From an uncultured Microbacteriaceae bacterium (lineage in GTDB: Bacteria > Actinomycetota > Actinomycetes > Actinomycetales > Microbacteriaceae), in assembly GCA_946481135.1 (NCBI GenBank), contig CAMLMQ010000160.1:1-6854 (forward strand): a stretch of 6,854 nt of DNA. Direction: 5' to 3'. Both the position numbers and the translations under genes were made by a program. The first letter of the stretch is position 1; each line of letters opens with the position of its first letter. The notes below the pieces were generated by a model, which was given only the letters and a program-made list of their open reading frames with translations, ran no database searches and was not told where the DNA came from. Below, piece by piece: positions 6,196 to 6,854 of the stretch.

Positions 6196-6854
6196 TCGCG
6201 CTCCTCATCGCCGGCGGGTTCTCGCTGATGTTCACGCTCTTCCTCACGCCGCTGTTCATCCGCCTGTTCCGGCGCATCGGCTGGGGCCAGTTCATCCGCG
6301 ACGACGGTCCGCAGGCGCACCACACCAAGCGCGGCACGCCGACGATGGGCGGCATCGTCTTCCTCGTCGGGGCCTTCCTCGGCTACCTCGTGGGCCACTG
6401 GGTCGCCGGGGTGCCGTGGACGATGGTCGGGGTGCTCGTCTTCGGGATGGCGTTCGGACTCGGGCTCGTCGGCTTCATCGACGACTTCACGAAGACGCGC
6501 AAGCAGCGCAGCCTCGGCATCGGCGGCTGGACGAAGATCGCCGGTCAGGTGATCGTCGGCACCGTCTTCGCGGTGCTCGCGATCACCGAGAACTTCCGTG
6601 ACGAGAACAACCTCACGCCCGCGTCGACCTACATCTCCGGGGTGCGGGACATCCCGTGGCTCAACCTCGCGGCCTTCGGCGCCGTGCTCGGCTTCGTGCT
6701 CTTCGTGCTCTGGGTGAACGTCATCACGACGAGCACGTCGAACGCGGTCAATGTGACCGACGGTCTCGACGGACTCGCGAGCGGCGCCGCGATCTTCGCG
6801 ATCTCGGCGTACATCTTCATCGGCTTCTGGCAGGCCAACCAGTCGTGCTTCAAC
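6192..6854 (+). CDS. mraY: Phospho-N-acetylmuramoyl-pentapeptide-transferase MraY, 3'-truncated by the window edge
   Basis: The frame opens at GTG 6192, overlapping the murF stop (GTGA), and stays open to the last base, giving 221 codons of an expected 360 or so. MraY is a polytopic membrane enzyme that transfers phospho-MurNAc-pentapeptide from UDP to undecaprenyl phosphate, forming lipid I. The sequence shows the signature GPQAHHTKRGTPTMGG (39-54) and the aspartate pair in GFIDDFTK (D97, D98), which in the family takes part in Mg2+ binding and catalysis. It also shows NAVNVTDGLDGLA (184-196), whose GLD lines the uracil pocket in the known structure. Hydrophobic segments lie at about 2-24, 54-73, 77-96, 116-132, 157-178 and 197-213. 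The third catalytic aspartate (in the GDxGS motif) lies beyond the window. The short N-terminus, with only one helix before the signature, is typical of actinobacterial MraY. Only a weak G-rich Shine-Dalgarno-like stretch (6175-6186) precedes the start, so translation probably depends on coupling to murF. Confidence 0.95.
   Translation, partial: MIALLIAGGFSLMFTLFLTPLFIRLFRRIGWGQFIRDDGPQAHHTKRGTPTMGGIVFLVGAFLGYLVGHWVAGVPWTMVGVLVFGMAFGLGLVGFIDDFTKTRKQRSLGIGGWTKIAGQVIVGTVFAVLAITENFRDENNLTPASTYISGVRDIPWLNLAAFGAVLGFVLFVLWVNVITTSTSNAVNVTDGLDGLASGAAIFAISAYIFIGFWQANQSCFN

Noticed and set aside
6164..6601. A + strand open frame overlapping the murF end and the mraY start
   Set aside because: It is out of frame with the clear MraY motifs in the neighbouring frame and gives an Arg/His-rich sequence without hydrophobic segments.
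1..6854. A search for a new defence, mobile or regulatory system
   Set aside because: Every part of the window is accounted for by conserved dcw genes in the standard order, with gaps of at most 48 bases. No inserted or foreign-looking DNA is visible.

Overview
This window is a continuous stretch of a division and cell wall (dcw) gene cluster from a high-GC Gram-positive bacterium. Base composition is roughly 70% G+C by eye, with codon third positions almost all G or C. The gene order rsmH-ftsL-ftsI-murE-murF-mraY, the short N-terminus of MraY, and the wording of MurE (DHHPRFENP and GPGHQDYRDI motifs) point to Actinobacteria, most likely Microbacteriaceae (Leifsonia, Microbacterium, Agromyces or relatives). 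The family assignment is an inference from remembered motifs, not from a search.

Layout, all on the + strand: the 3' part of rsmH (1-816, start upstream of the window); a bitopic FtsL-like divisome protein (813-1376); the class B penicillin-binding protein FtsI/PBP3 (1425-3203); MurE (3239-4801, GTG start); MurF (4798-6195, GTG start); and the first 221 codons of mraY (6192-6854, GTG start, running off the right edge). Three of the five junctions are 4-base stop/start overlaps (ATGA, GTGA, GTGA). The two real gaps are only 48 and 35 bases and carry clear Shine-Dalgarno sequences. No promoter or terminator is visible, so the window looks like the interior of one polycistronic unit. No stretch over 300 bases lacks a gene.

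How the genes work together: MurE and MurF complete the UDP-MurNAc-pentapeptide in the cytoplasm. MraY loads it onto undecaprenyl phosphate to make lipid I at the membrane. FtsI cross-links the resulting peptidoglycan at the septum, with FtsL as a divisome scaffold. RsmH methylates 16S rRNA and is a long-standing passenger of this cluster.

I see no mobile element, CRISPR array, RNA gene or undescribed system. The points most worth a second look are in MurE. Both motifs that normally read the third stem-peptide amino acid are altered (DDNPR to DHHPR, GKGHE to GPGHQ), and the N-terminal DSR motif is also changed. This fits a third residue other than meso-diaminopimelate, as expected of the type B peptidoglycans known in Microbacteriaceae. 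A second point is a strong excess of the hexamer GGATGC/GCATCC, which overrides the usual GAC choice for aspartate.
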